DNA of 64,000 bases from CAMYLY01 sp036397755 (GTDB lineage: Bacteria > Gemmatimonadota > Gemmatimonadetes > Gemmatimonadales > GWC2-71-9): assembly GCA_036397755.1 (NCBI GenBank), contig DASWII010000018.1, positions 10,808-74,807 on the forward strand, given 5' to 3'. Shown piece after piece: positions 1 through 8,866 of this stretch (within the stretch, counting starts at the first letter, position 1; each line of letters starts with the position of its first letter). The notes under the pieces were generated by a model. It worked only from the letters and a program-made list of their open reading frames with translations. It was not told the DNA's origin and ran no database searches. Both the position numbers and the translations under genes were made by a program.

Positions 1-1
1 G

Positions 2-529
2 CTTGCGACGCAGAACCCTATCGAGCAAGAAGGCACGTATCCGCTTCCGGAAGCGCAGCTGGATCGCTTCATGCTCAAGATCCGGGTGGACTATCCGTCG
101 CGCGACGATGAGAAGGAGATCCTGTGGCGGATGGCGGGAGGCCAGGAGATCCCCGTAGCGCGCGTGGCCGATCCCGTGGACATCTTGCGGCAGCGCAAGG
201 CCATCGCCGAACTCTACATGGATCAGAAGCTCGTCGACTACATCGTGGACATCGTGAGGGGAACGCGGGCGCCGCAGGACGTTGGATTACCCGATCTCCG
301 GCCGTTGGTGGCGTACGGCGCGAGCCCGCGCGCGTCGATTTACCTCGCGCGCGCCGCGCGCGCCCATGCGTTTCTGCGTGGACGGGCGTACGTCGTACCC
401 GAGGACGTCAAGGCCGTCGCGCCCGACGTGCTGCGGCACCGCGTCCTGCTGACTTTCGAGGCGGAAGCCGAGGACATGACCTCCGATGACGTGATCGCGC
501 GGATGCTGGAGGCGGTGGACGTTCCCTGA
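2..529 (+). CDS. MoxR-family AAA+ ATPase, C-terminal part (5' truncated)
   Basis: The window opens inside this gene; the frame is open from base 2. The first visible residues (ATQNPIEQEGTYPLPEAQ, then LDRF) are the MoxR sensor-1 region and arginine-finger neighbourhood, followed by the small helical lid domain. MoxR ATPases act as chaperone-like remodelers, often for von Willebrand A (VWA) proteins. Here a DUF58 protein and Bat-type VWA proteins follow at once, the usual moxR-bat arrangement. Walker A and B lie upstream of the window. The stop TGA overlaps the next ATG by one base, suggesting translational coupling. Confidence 0.93.
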   Translation, partial: LATQNPIEQEGTYPLPEAQLDRFMLKIRVDYPSRDDEKEILWRMAGGQEIPVARVADPVDILRQRKAIAELYMDQKLVDYIVDIVRGTRAPQDVGLPDLRPLVAYGASPRASIYLARAARAHAFLRGRAYVVPEDVKAVAPDVLRHRVLLTFEAEAEDMTSDDVIARMLEAVDVP

Positions 530-1422
530 TGCAAGTGTCGCGCGTCGTATCGGCCGACGTGCTGCGTCAGGTCAAGACGATCGAGCTCCGCACGCGTCGC
601 CTCGTCACCACACTGTTCTCCGGGGAGTACCGGTCCGTCTTCCGCGGACAGGGCATGGAGTTCGCGGAGGTACGCGCGTACGAGCAGGGAGACGACTATC
701 GGGCAGTGGATTGGAATGTCTCCGCCCGGATGGGGTCACCCTACGTCAAGACGTTCCACGAGGAACGCGAGCTCACGCTGCTCCTGGTCGTCGATCGCTC
801 GGGCTCGGAGGAGTTCGGGGATCCGGCCACCAAAGCGCAGGTCGGCGTCGAAGTGGCCGCGGTGTTGGCGCTGGCGGCCGCGCGGCAGAATGACCGTGTG
901 GGCGCACTCATCTTTGCCGATGCGGTGGAGCACGTGGTACGGCCTCGCAAAGGCCGGCGGCATGCGCTCCGTGTCATACGCGACCTCGTCGCATTTGAAC
1001 CGTCCTCGGCGCGCACGAACCTCGCCACGGCGCTCGCATACGCCGCGCGCCTGCTCCGCCACCGGGCCGTCATCGTGGTGCTCTCGGATTTCCGCGCGAC
1101 GGGGTGGGAAGATCAACTTGCCCGGATGACCCGGGTCCACGAAGTCGTGGCCGTCACGGTCGACGACCCGCGGGAATTCGATCTGCCGGCCGTGGGCTGG
1201 ATCGAGCTACAGGATGCCGAGACCGGCCACCGCGTGCTGGTCGACACGGCGCACGAGCCCACGCGGGTGCACGCAAGCATGATGGCGGAGCAGCAGCGAC
1301 TGCGTCGCGCGAGGACGTTCGCGCGCCTGCAGGTGGATCACGTGGCACTGCGGACGGATCACCCGTATGCGGAGGCGTTGCACGAGACGTTCGCGCGCAG
1401 GGCAAGGCGGCTGCGCCGATGA
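529..1422 (+). CDS. DUF58 domain protein (VWA-like)
   Basis: A 297-residue protein. The DUF58 signature YEQGDDYRAVDWNVSAR lies at residues 51-67 and a VWA-like metal-site motif (D89-R-S-G-S93) follows, so the MIDAS pattern DxSxS is present. DUF58 proteins are regularly encoded between moxR and bat genes and are thought to assemble with the ATPase, but their biochemical role is not settled. No membrane segment is evident, unlike the long DUF58 versions with N-terminal helices. The start ATG overlaps the moxR stop, and the stop overlaps the next start as ATGA. Confidence 0.92.
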   Translation: MQVSRVVSADVLRQVKTIELRTRRLVTTLFSGEYRSVFRGQGMEFAEVRAYEQGDDYRAVDWNVSARMGSPYVKTFHEERELTLLLVVDRSGSEEFGDPATKAQVGVEVAAVLALAAARQNDRVGALIFADAVEHVVRPRKGRRHALRVIRDLVAFEPSSARTNLATALAYAARLLRHRAVIVVLSDFRATGWEDQLARMTRVHEVVAVTVDDPREFDLPAVGWIELQDAETGHRVLVDTAHEPTRVHASMMAEQQRLRRARTFARLQVDHVALRTDHPYAEALHETFARRARRLRR

Positions 1423-2249
1423 GCGTGGCCGGACTCCTACTGCTCATTCAGGCGGTGAATTGGCAGGTCGCGCCGGCGAGGCCGAGTGTCGGTGACACGG
1501 TGCGTGTGTCCCGGGTCGTCGTGGTAGAGGGACAGGTCGCCGTGCGGCCGCAACCCGTGGCGGCGACGGATGTCCTCGAGCCGCTGGCCGACCCAGTGAC
1601 GCGGATCAGCGAGGGCCGCCTCCTGGTGGAGTACGAGCTGGCATTCTTCGCGACCGGCGTCCACACGGTGACGATCCCCACGGCGGAGCTGATCGCGGCG
1701 GACGGCACGGTCCAGGTGCTGCCGGAGGAGAACATCGCGGTGACCGTCGTGTCGATCCTCCCGGATTCCGCCGTGGCGCCGCACACCTCGTTGGGGCCCT
1801 TCGCAGCGTCCCCGCGCCGGGCGTGGTTGCTGCCGGTGCTGCTGGTGGCAGTGTCGGGGGCCGTCACCGCTTGGGTCGCCAGACGACGCCGGGTTGGTCC
1901 TCGCGCGAGATGGGAGTTCGCGGCGGATCGGTCGGTGAGTTCGCCGTTGGAGCGATGGGAAGCCGCCGGAGAGCGGAGGGCGGTCGTGACGCTCGCGTCG
2001 GACGCGATCCGGGCACGCATCGCCACCATGGTCCCGACGGCGGGAGCGGAGCTGACGACCGACGAGTGCCTCGCGCGGCTTGCGGACGAAGGGCCCGCAT
2101 GGCCGTTGCGCGAGATTGCCGGAGTGCTCCACGAGCTCGACCGGGCTCGGTTTGCGCCAGCGGTTCCCGGGGACGTCTCCGCGATGATCGATCGTGCGGA
2201 GGGTGTGATCCGCACCCTCGAGCACGTGCCGCTCGAGGTGACCCCGTGA
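1419..2249 (+). CDS. Bat-operon membrane protein of DUF4381/BatD-like type
   Basis: 276 residues from ATG 1419, which overlaps the DUF58 stop by four bases. It has a hydrophobic N-terminus (residues 3-12), a beta-rich extracytoplasmic part of about 110 residues, one membrane helix at about 128-147 followed by an arginine-rich stop-transfer stretch, and a helical cytoplasmic tail. This architecture and position match the small membrane protein usually found between DUF58 and BatA genes. It probably anchors or scaffolds the MoxR/VWA machinery. That is inferred from context; I recognise no catalytic motif. Confidence 0.75.
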   Translation: MSVAGLLLLIQAVNWQVAPARPSVGDTVRVSRVVVVEGQVAVRPQPVAATDVLEPLADPVTRISEGRLLVEYELAFFATGVHTVTIPTAELIAADGTVQVLPEENIAVTVVSILPDSAVAPHTSLGPFAASPRRAWLLPVLLVAVSGAVTAWVARRRRVGPRARWEFAADRSVSSPLERWEAAGERRAVVTLASDAIRARIATMVPTAGAELTTDECLARLADEGPAWPLREIAGVLHELDRARFAPAVPGDVSAMIDRAEGVIRTLEHVPLEVTP

Positions 2250-3226
2250 TCCTCGTTCGGCCGTGGGTCCTTCTGTTCCTGCTGCTCCTGCCGATCTGGT
2301 GGTGGCGGCGGTATGCACGCCGCTCACGGGCGGCGGGGTACAGCGACACGAGCGCGTTGGGCGCGGTGGCCGGGGCCCGCCGCTGGGTGGGGGAGACGCC
2401 GGCGTTGCTGCGGACGCTCGCGCTGGTGGCGTGGACGGTCGGTGCCGCCGGACCGCAGTTCGGGTCCAACCTGGTCGAGACGCGCAGCGAGGGAATCGCG
2501 ATCGCGCTCGCCGTGGACGTATCGAGCAGCATGCTGGCCAAGGACTTCGAGCCCTCCACCCGATTGGAGGTGGCCATCGAGCAATCGGTGCTCTTCATCC
2601 AGGGACGCCGGTTCGATCGAATCGGGCTCGTGGCGTTCGCGGGAGAGGCCCTCACGCGGGTCCCCATCACGGTGGACTACGCGGTGCTCACTGCGGCGGT
2701 GCGCGCCCTCAATGCGTTCGAGCTGGAGGATGGGACGGCGATTGGCACTGCCATTGCGACGGCGGCCAATCGGCTGCGCCGAGCGCCGGGCGCCAGCAAG
2801 GTCATGGTGCTGCTCACCGACGGCGAGAACACCCGCGGCATGCTGGACCCTCGCACGGCGGCGGAGGCCGCGGCCCAGTTCGGGATCAAGATCTACACGA
2901 TCGGTGTGGGCAGCGAAGGTGAGGCGCCGATGCCCATTGGACGCGGCCCAGGGGGACAGCTGCGGTACCAAACGCTTCCCGTGCGTCTCGATGAGGAGCT
3001 CCTGCGGGACATCGCCCGCACGACGGGCGGTCGGTACTTCCGCGCCACCGAACCGGAAGCGCTCGGTCGGATCTTTCAGCAGATCGATCAACTCGAGAAG
3101 ACCCCGGTGGCGGTCACGCGGTACAGCGATGTTGACGAGTCGTACCGCGGGTTCTTGCTCGCGGGTTTCGGGGCGCTCCTGCTCGAGTTGACGCTGGCGG
3201 CCACGCTCATTGTCCGGGTACCCTGA
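2246..3226 (+). CDS. batA: VWA-domain membrane protein, BatA type
   Basis: 326 residues from GTG 2246, which overlaps the previous stop. Membrane helices lie at about 3-20 and 55-72, with a third near the C-terminus (about 302-322). Between them is a VWA domain with an intact MIDAS motif (D91-V-S-S-S95), a TDGE strand and a conserved threonine region. BatA/BatB pairs were named from the Bacteroides aerotolerance operon and are proposed to work with MoxR in the envelope. The start is chosen because it gives the N-terminal helix and the short overlap typical of this operon. Confidence 0.9.
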   Translation: MILVRPWVLLFLLLLPIWWWRRYARRSRAAGYSDTSALGAVAGARRWVGETPALLRTLALVAWTVGAAGPQFGSNLVETRSEGIAIALAVDVSSSMLAKDFEPSTRLEVAIEQSVLFIQGRRFDRIGLVAFAGEALTRVPITVDYAVLTAAVRALNAFELEDGTAIGTAIATAANRLRRAPGASKVMVLLTDGENTRGMLDPRTAAEAAAQFGIKIYTIGVGSEGEAPMPIGRGPGGQLRYQTLPVRLDEELLRDIARTTGGRYFRATEPEALGRIFQQIDQLEKTPVAVTRYSDVDESYRGFLLAGFGALLLELTLAATLIVRVP

Positions 3227-3228
3227 GG

Positions 3229-4842
3229 ATGCGATTCGACTACCCGCAGATGCTCATCGCCGCGCCGTTCATCGCGGCGCTGGTCGGGGCGATCGCGTGG
3301 TGGGTGCGTGCGGTGCGGGTGGAGCGGGCCCGGCGATGGTCGCGGGACCTCGGCACGCAGGCGCAGTCCAGCGGACGATGGTCGCCGGTCGGACTGATGG
3401 TGGTGGGCGTGCTCGTCACGGTCGCCTTCGCGGGCCCCCGCTGGGGCAGCCGCACGGTCATCACGGAGACCAAAGGGCTCAACCTCGTGGTCGCGGTCGA
3501 TATCTCCCGCTCGATGCTTGCCGAGGACGGCGCGCCAACCCGTCTGGAATCGGCACGGCGACAGGCCCGGCGATTGGTGCACGATCTACGCGGCGACCGC
3601 GTCGGCCTCATCGCGTTCGCCGGCCAGAGCTTCATCCTCTCGCCTTTGACGGTCGATCAGTCCGCGCTCCAGATGCTGGTCGACGCGCTCGACCCGAGTC
3701 TGACATCGGCGGGCGGGACGGAGTTCGCCACGGTATTGCGGCAGGGACGCGAACTCCTCATGGCGGGGGACCAGGTGGCGGACCGCGTGCTCGTATTGTT
3801 CACCGACGGCGAGGCGCACGACTCGCTTCCGGGTGCGGTGCGCGAAGCGCAGCGACTGGCAACGGCCGGGATCCATCTGATCGTGGTGAGTGAGGGTGGG
3901 CGTGAGCCCGTGCCGATTCCGGTACGAGACCCAGACGGGGTGTTTGTCGAGTACCAGCGAGACGACTCCGATGAGGTCGTGCAGACGTCGCGGCGCGACG
4001 ACATCATCAACAGCGTGGCGGACGCGGCGCGCGGAGTGGTGGTCACGGCCGCCCGCGAAGATCAGGCGGCTGCCGTGCGGGAACTGGTGGACGCCTATAA
4101 GCGGGCGCCGGAGGCAACGACGACGGCTGCCCAGGATCTGTCCCAAGCCTGGATTCCGTTGCTCCTCGCGACGCTGCTGTTACTGGCACACACCTTCACG
4201 CGGCGCACGATGGCGTTGGTCTCGCTGCTGGTGTTGGCTGGCGGCGCTCGCGAGCCGATCCGCGCCCAAGCGCCGCGCTCAGGAGCGGATCGGGCCTGGA
4301 CATCGGGCGATTTCGCCGCGGCGCTCACGCATTACCTCGCGATCGCCCGCGCGACGCAGGGTGGGGACACCGCGTGGTACAACGTCGGGACGGCGGCGCT
4401 CGCCGTGGGGGACTCGATGCTGGCCCGCGACGCCCTCGGCCGTGCGGCGAGGTCGGCGGAACCGCACCTTCGGTTCCGAGCGCTCTACAACCTGGGACTG
4501 CTCCACCTGCGATTGGCCGCACGGGATTCGGCTGGGGCGGCGGAGCACCTCCGGGAGGCGCGACGGGCGTACCGGGAGGCGTTGCTGCTGGCCCCGTCGG
4601 ATACGGCGGCGAAATGGAATCTCGAACTGGCGCTCCGGCGCACGCCGCCTCCGCCCGACGGTTCACCACCCCCGAGTGCCGGTGCCGAGCCGCCGCCGGG
4701 CGGACCACAACCACCGTCCGGGCTCACTCTCCAGCAAGCGGAGCAGTTGCTCAACTCGATCGCGGAGGAAGAGCGACGGTCCCGGATGGAACGCAACCGA
4801 CGACGCACGGTCACGGACGTGCGGGGGAAGAAGAACTGGTGA
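3229..4842 (+). CDS. batB: BatB-BatC fusion: VWA domain plus TPR region
   Basis: A 537-residue protein starting at ATG 3229, two bases after the batA stop. Helices lie at about 8-28 and 53-70, followed by a VWA domain with MIDAS D91-I-S-R-S95 and a membrane helix at about 303-330. The region after that (about 340-470) reads as tetratricopeptide repeats (motifs such as WYNVGTAAL and ALYNLGLLHL), as in BatC. The tail is proline-rich (about 475-500) and ends basic. BatB and BatC are separate genes in Bacteroides, so this is a fusion or an ancestral joined form. It overlaps the next gene by four bases. Confidence 0.88.
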   Translation: MRFDYPQMLIAAPFIAALVGAIAWWVRAVRVERARRWSRDLGTQAQSSGRWSPVGLMVVGVLVTVAFAGPRWGSRTVITETKGLNLVVAVDISRSMLAEDGAPTRLESARRQARRLVHDLRGDRVGLIAFAGQSFILSPLTVDQSALQMLVDALDPSLTSAGGTEFATVLRQGRELLMAGDQVADRVLVLFTDGEAHDSLPGAVREAQRLATAGIHLIVVSEGGREPVPIPVRDPDGVFVEYQRDDSDEVVQTSRRDDIINSVADAARGVVVTAAREDQAAAVRELVDAYKRAPEATTTAAQDLSQAWIPLLLATLLLLAHTFTRRTMALVSLLVLAGGAREPIRAQAPRSGADRAWTSGDFAAALTHYLAIARATQGGDTAWYNVGTAALAVGDSMLARDALGRAARSAEPHLRFRALYNLGLLHLRLAARDSAGAAEHLREARRAYREALLLAPSDTAAKWNLELALRRTPPPPDGSPPPSAGAEPPPGGPQPPSGLTLQQAEQLLNSIAEEERRSRMERNRRRTVTDVRGKKNW

Positions 4843-7142
4843 GACTGGGGCTCCTGGTGCTCGTGCTGCTGCAGCAGCCGACCGCGACGGCCCGTCTCGA
4901 CCGGGATCGCGTTGCCGTGGGGGAGGAGGTCGAGCTCACGGTCGCCATCGAATCGGTCGGCGATGAGCCACCCAGCATCGCTTCACTCTCACTCGTGGGG
5001 TTGGAGGTGACGAGCCAGCGGGATCGTCGGAGCGTGCGGTTTGTGGGCGATACGCCGCACCGAACGCTCACCCTGGTGTTCCGCCTACGGGCGACCATGG
5101 TGGGAGTCGGGCGCATCGGCCCCGTGGAGGTCGTTCATCGGGGATCGCGCGTGGCGGTCGACGCGATTACAGTCGACATCGTACGCGCCGGCCCGCCCAC
5201 TGCGGTGCCCGACAACGTGCGGACCCTGCTGCTGACGCTCACACCCGAGGGAGCCGACTCCAACCGCGTGGCGCTCACGCTTGTCGTTGCGCCGGACTCC
5301 GTAATGCTGGGGCAACAGGCCGATCTCGTGCTGGCTGCCTGGTTCCCGCGCGATATCCGTTTGCGCGTGCGCGGCCAACCGACAATCCAGCCGCCGCAGG
5401 TGCGTGGAGCGTGGGTGTACGAGCGGCCGACACCTCCAGGAGTCGCGCTCACCCGCGCGATCGGCGGGCGCGAGTACGACGTGTTCGTGGTGCATCTGGC
5501 CGCGTTCCCGCTCACATCGGGTGGCATGGACATCGGGCCGGCGAAGGTCTCCTATAGCCTGCCGCTGACGTTCTCGTTCCTGAGTCGAGAAGTGCGGTTG
5601 GAAGTCGCGAGCGCACCCACGCGCGTTCCGGTCGCGTCGCTCCCGTCAGGGGGGCCGCAGGGGTTCGCAGGCGCGATCGCGGCCGGCATGACGCTGGACC
5701 TTGCCGTGTCCGACCGTGATCTGCCGATAGGGAGCGCCGCGCGTGTCGAGTTGCGGCTGACGGGCGTGGGCAACGTCGCCCTGTGGCCCGAGCCCGACGT
5801 TCCGTGGCCGTCAACGGTCCGCGCGTACCCGCAGGACGTGGTGGTCGAGGTACTGCCCGCCGGATCGCTGATCAGGGGGTCGAAGACGTTCAACTACCTC
5901 ATCGTGCCCGACACGGCCGGCGTGCATCGGGTGGCGGCGGTGCAGTATGACTACTTCGATCCCGGATCTGGCGCCTACGGCGTCTTGCGGACGGCGCCGC
6001 TGGAGTTCGTCACGCGGTCCACGGGCGGAGCCGTGCAGCAAGGGCGGGAGCCCTTGCTGCAACACAGGCGCGGTCCGCTCGCGGGGACGACGGTGTCCCG
6101 GTGGGTGGTGTACGGCGTGTGGCTTGCTGTGGCGCTTGGAGGCCTGGCGGCGCGGGCCTTCCCGCGGCGCATCCGCCGCGCTCCGCCGGCGCGCGTGGCG
6201 CGCACCCGCTCTCACCAATCAACACTCCTGAACACCGTGCGTGGCGTGCTGCAACGCAGAGTGCCGGAGGAGGCACACTTGGGAGCGCCCGAGCTCGCCG
6301 CTGCGCTACGGGCGGCGGGGGTCGACCCGTCGCTGGCGCATCATGCGGCGCGGGTGCGCGATCGGCTGCAGCAGTCCCTGTTCGGTCCCGCTGACGAGTT
6401 GGATGCCGACGAGCTACGTCTCGAGGCGGAAGAAGTGCTCCGTGCGCTGGCCCTCGCGCCGCAGGCGGTCGCAACCGGCGCGCGGGCATCGGCGGTGCTC
6501 GTGCTCCTCGGGCTGACATTGCCGTCGAGCCTCCTCGCACAGTCGGCGGAGGCCCTGTACGACGCCGGCGCCGTGCGGGAAGCAGCCGACAGTTTCGCGC
6601 ACCGGGTACGGTTGCAGCCGGAGGCAGCGGCGCACTGGTACAATCTGTCGCTTTCCTATCAGGCGCTCGGCGACCGGGGAAGAGCCACGGGGGCGCTGCT
6701 GATGGCCGCGCGCCGCGCCCCACGGAACGTCGCGATCAGGAGACGGGTCGACCGGCAGGCTGCGTTCGGGCGAGCAGCGCTGACCTGGATTGCCCCGATC
6801 ACGCCGCGAGAGCTTCTCGCGGTGGGAACGGGGCTGTGGGTGCTGGCGTGGGGCGCCGTCATGCTCAGACGGCGGGCGCGTTGGAGCATCCTCGTCATGG
6901 CCGTGGCGGTCGGATGCCTGGCCGGCGCGCTGGCCTTGGGCCGACGATACGACGCCCCTGTGGCGTTTGTCACGGCGGACGGTGCGGTGTTGCACGAGGC
7001 GCCGTTCGGCCCGTCAGCGGGGTTGCTGCCGCTCGGGGCTGGCGATGCGATGCGGGTGGAGCGACGTGAGGGGGCGTGGCTCAAGGTGCGTCGCGGCGAC
7101 CGAGTGGGCTGGATTCGCCGGGCGGATGTGGCGGTATTCTGA
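4839..7142 (+). CDS. batD: BatD-like protein with C-terminal TPR and SH3-like (BatE) regions
   Basis: 767 residues from GTG 4839, overlapping batB. A signal-like N-terminus (residues 1-18) leads into repeated beta-sandwich domains of the BatD 'oxygen tolerance' type, then a membrane helix at about 420-440. A cytoplasmic or linker part follows. A second hydrophobic stretch near 555 leads to TPR-like repeats (about 566-640), two helices (about 660-700) and a terminal SH3-like domain (about 707-767). The TPR-plus-SH3 module corresponds to BatE, so two Bat functions appear fused. Much longer upstream extensions of this frame overlap batB and lack protein-like features, so I rejected them. Confidence 0.85.
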   Translation: MRLGLLVLVLLQQPTATARLDRDRVAVGEEVELTVAIESVGDEPPSIASLSLVGLEVTSQRDRRSVRFVGDTPHRTLTLVFRLRATMVGVGRIGPVEVVHRGSRVAVDAITVDIVRAGPPTAVPDNVRTLLLTLTPEGADSNRVALTLVVAPDSVMLGQQADLVLAAWFPRDIRLRVRGQPTIQPPQVRGAWVYERPTPPGVALTRAIGGREYDVFVVHLAAFPLTSGGMDIGPAKVSYSLPLTFSFLSREVRLEVASAPTRVPVASLPSGGPQGFAGAIAAGMTLDLAVSDRDLPIGSAARVELRLTGVGNVALWPEPDVPWPSTVRAYPQDVVVEVLPAGSLIRGSKTFNYLIVPDTAGVHRVAAVQYDYFDPGSGAYGVLRTAPLEFVTRSTGGAVQQGREPLLQHRRGPLAGTTVSRWVVYGVWLAVALGGLAARAFPRRIRRAPPARVARTRSHQSTLLNTVRGVLQRRVPEEAHLGAPELAAALRAAGVDPSLAHHAARVRDRLQQSLFGPADELDADELRLEAEEVLRALALAPQAVATGARASAVLVLLGLTLPSSLLAQSAEALYDAGAVREAADSFAHRVRLQPEAAAHWYNLSLSYQALGDRGRATGALLMAARRAPRNVAIRRRVDRQAAFGRAALTWIAPITPRELLAVGTGLWVLAWGAVMLRRRARWSILVMAVAVGCLAGALALGRRYDAPVAFVTADGAVLHEAPFGPSAGLLPLGAGDAMRVERREGAWLKVRRGDRVGWIRRADVAVF

Positions 7143-8866
7143 TGCCGCGGATCGCTGTACTCTCCGAGACCGTCGCCGACCAGATCGCGGCGGGGGAAGT
7201 GGTCGAGCGACCGGCCTCGGTGGTGAAGGAACTCGTCGAAAACGCGCTCGACGCCGGTGCGTCGTCTGTCGAAGTAGTCCTCGAGGGTGGGGGGCGAACG
7301 ACGGTGCGTGTGAGCGACAACGGCGAAGGGATGGATGCGGACGACGCGACGATGGCGCTGATGCGACACGCCACGTCCAAGATCCATGCCGCGGCCGATC
7401 TGATTGCGGTCGCGACGTACGGGTTTCGCGGAGAAGCGCTGCCGGCGATTGCGTCGGTGGCGCAACTGGAGCTCGAGAGCGCGCCGCGTGACGGCGACGG
7501 GATGGGGACGCGGGTGCGGGTGCGTGGTGGGCGGGTCGAGGGCGTGGAGCGCGTCGCGCGATCGCCAGGCACCGTCGTGACCGTCACGAACCTGTTTTTC
7601 AACACGCCGGCGCGCCGAAAGTTTTTACGTTCGCAGCGCAGCGAGACGCGCGCGGCGGTGGAAGCAATGATCGCACTCGCGCTCGGGCGGCTGGACGTCG
7701 CGTTCACGCTGACAAGCGACGGTCGCGTGCTCGTCGATGCGCCGGTCGTCACGGATCCCATCGATCGCGTTGCCGCGCTGTTCGGACGTGCGGTGGCCGA
7801 GCAGCTGCTCGAGGTTGGCGGCCGCCACGAGGACGTCACGGTGCGGGGCTTCGTACAGCGCCCGGCCCACGCGCGTCCGGCGGGCCGGAAGTCCTATTTG
7901 TTCGTGAACGGCCGACCGTTTCGCGACCCGTTTCTGGTGCGTGCGGCCGAGGCGGGATATCGCGCGACGTTGCCGGTCGGGCATCGCCCGACCATCGTCT
8001 TGAGCGTCGAACTGCCCGGTGACCGGGTGGACGTGAATGTTCACCCGGCCAAGTTGGAAGTGCGGTTTCGTGACAAGTGGGTCGTGGAGACGGCGGTGGA
8101 ACGGGTCGTGCGCGAAGCGCTGCGACCGCTCGATGCGGCGCCGCAGTTCGGGCCGGGAGGGGCGGAGGGTGCTGAAGGAGCCTCGGGCTTCCCGGGAGCT
8201 TCGCGACCGTGGTCCGCCGGGTATGGCGCGTCTGGCACGAGTGCCCACGCGCAGGCATCGCTCTTTGCCGGTGTTCCGGCGGCGCATGGTATCCATGCTC
8301 AGCGCCCCGTGTTCCAGGCGTTCAATACGTATTTGATCTTCCAGTCCGACGACAGCATTGCCATCGTCGATCAGCACTCTGCCCATGAACGCGTCCTCTA
8401 CGAGCGCGCGATGCGGGATCTCAGCGGCGACGGAGCCGCGTCGCAGCACCTGCTCCTCCCGTTGACCATCGAACTCAATACGGCGGAGCTCGAAGCGTTG
8501 GATGCGCACACGGAACTGCTCCGAGCCGTCGGCTTCGAGGTAGAGCCGTTTGGCGGTCGATCGGTCGTGGTGCATGCGGTGCCCAATCCACATCCTCGAT
8601 TCGATGCGCTGCGCTGCTTCGAGGAGCTGGTGACGGACCTTGCGCGGAATCGGCTGGGGTCGCTGACCAATCGCCTGGAACGCTTCGCGTCGACGTACGC
8701 ATGTCGCGCGGCGATCAAGGCCGGCCAGCCGCTGGAGAGTTTGGAGATGCGTACGCTGCTCGATCAACTATTTGCGTGCGAGTTGCCCCCTCATGACGTG
8801 CACGGTCGCCCGACGATCGTGCAGCTCCCCCAGGCAGAACTGGAGCGACGGTTTGGGCGGTCATAG
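7142..8866 (+). CDS. mutL: DNA mismatch repair protein MutL
   Basis: A 574-residue GHKL-ATPase mismatch repair protein that couples mismatch recognition to strand incision. N-terminal ATPase motifs are intact: ELVENALDAG (30-39), DNGEGM (59-64) and GFRGEAL (94-100). A variable linker of about 50 residues precedes the dimerisation domain. The endonuclease motif is present near residue 410 as DQHSAHERVLYE, which fits DQHA(x2)E(x4)E with Ser for Ala, and ACRAAIKAGQ follows. The usual CPHGRP motif reads DVHGRP, so its cysteine is replaced by aspartate. The start overlaps the batD stop by one base. Confidence 0.97.
   Translation: MPRIAVLSETVADQIAAGEVVERPASVVKELVENALDAGASSVEVVLEGGGRTTVRVSDNGEGMDADDATMALMRHATSKIHAAADLIAVATYGFRGEALPAIASVAQLELESAPRDGDGMGTRVRVRGGRVEGVERVARSPGTVVTVTNLFFNTPARRKFLRSQRSETRAAVEAMIALALGRLDVAFTLTSDGRVLVDAPVVTDPIDRVAALFGRAVAEQLLEVGGRHEDVTVRGFVQRPAHARPAGRKSYLFVNGRPFRDPFLVRAAEAGYRATLPVGHRPTIVLSVELPGDRVDVNVHPAKLEVRFRDKWVVETAVERVVREALRPLDAAPQFGPGGAEGAEGASGFPGASRPWSAGYGASGTSAHAQASLFAGVPAAHGIHAQRPVFQAFNTYLIFQSDDSIAIVDQHSAHERVLYERAMRDLSGDGAASQHLLLPLTIELNTAELEALDAHTELLRAVGFEVEPFGGRSVVVHAVPNPHPRFDALRCFEELVTDLARNRLGSLTNRLERFASTYACRAAIKAGQPLESLEMRTLLDQLFACELPPHDVHGRPTIVQLPQAELERRFGRS
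8842..8845 (+). promoter_or_regulatory. Shine-Dalgarno GGAG deciding the miaA start
   Basis: GGAG at the end of mutL lies 7 bases before TTG 8853. The alternative GTG at 8874 has no purine-rich site at a suitable distance, which is why the TTG was preferred for miaA. Confidence 0.45.
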
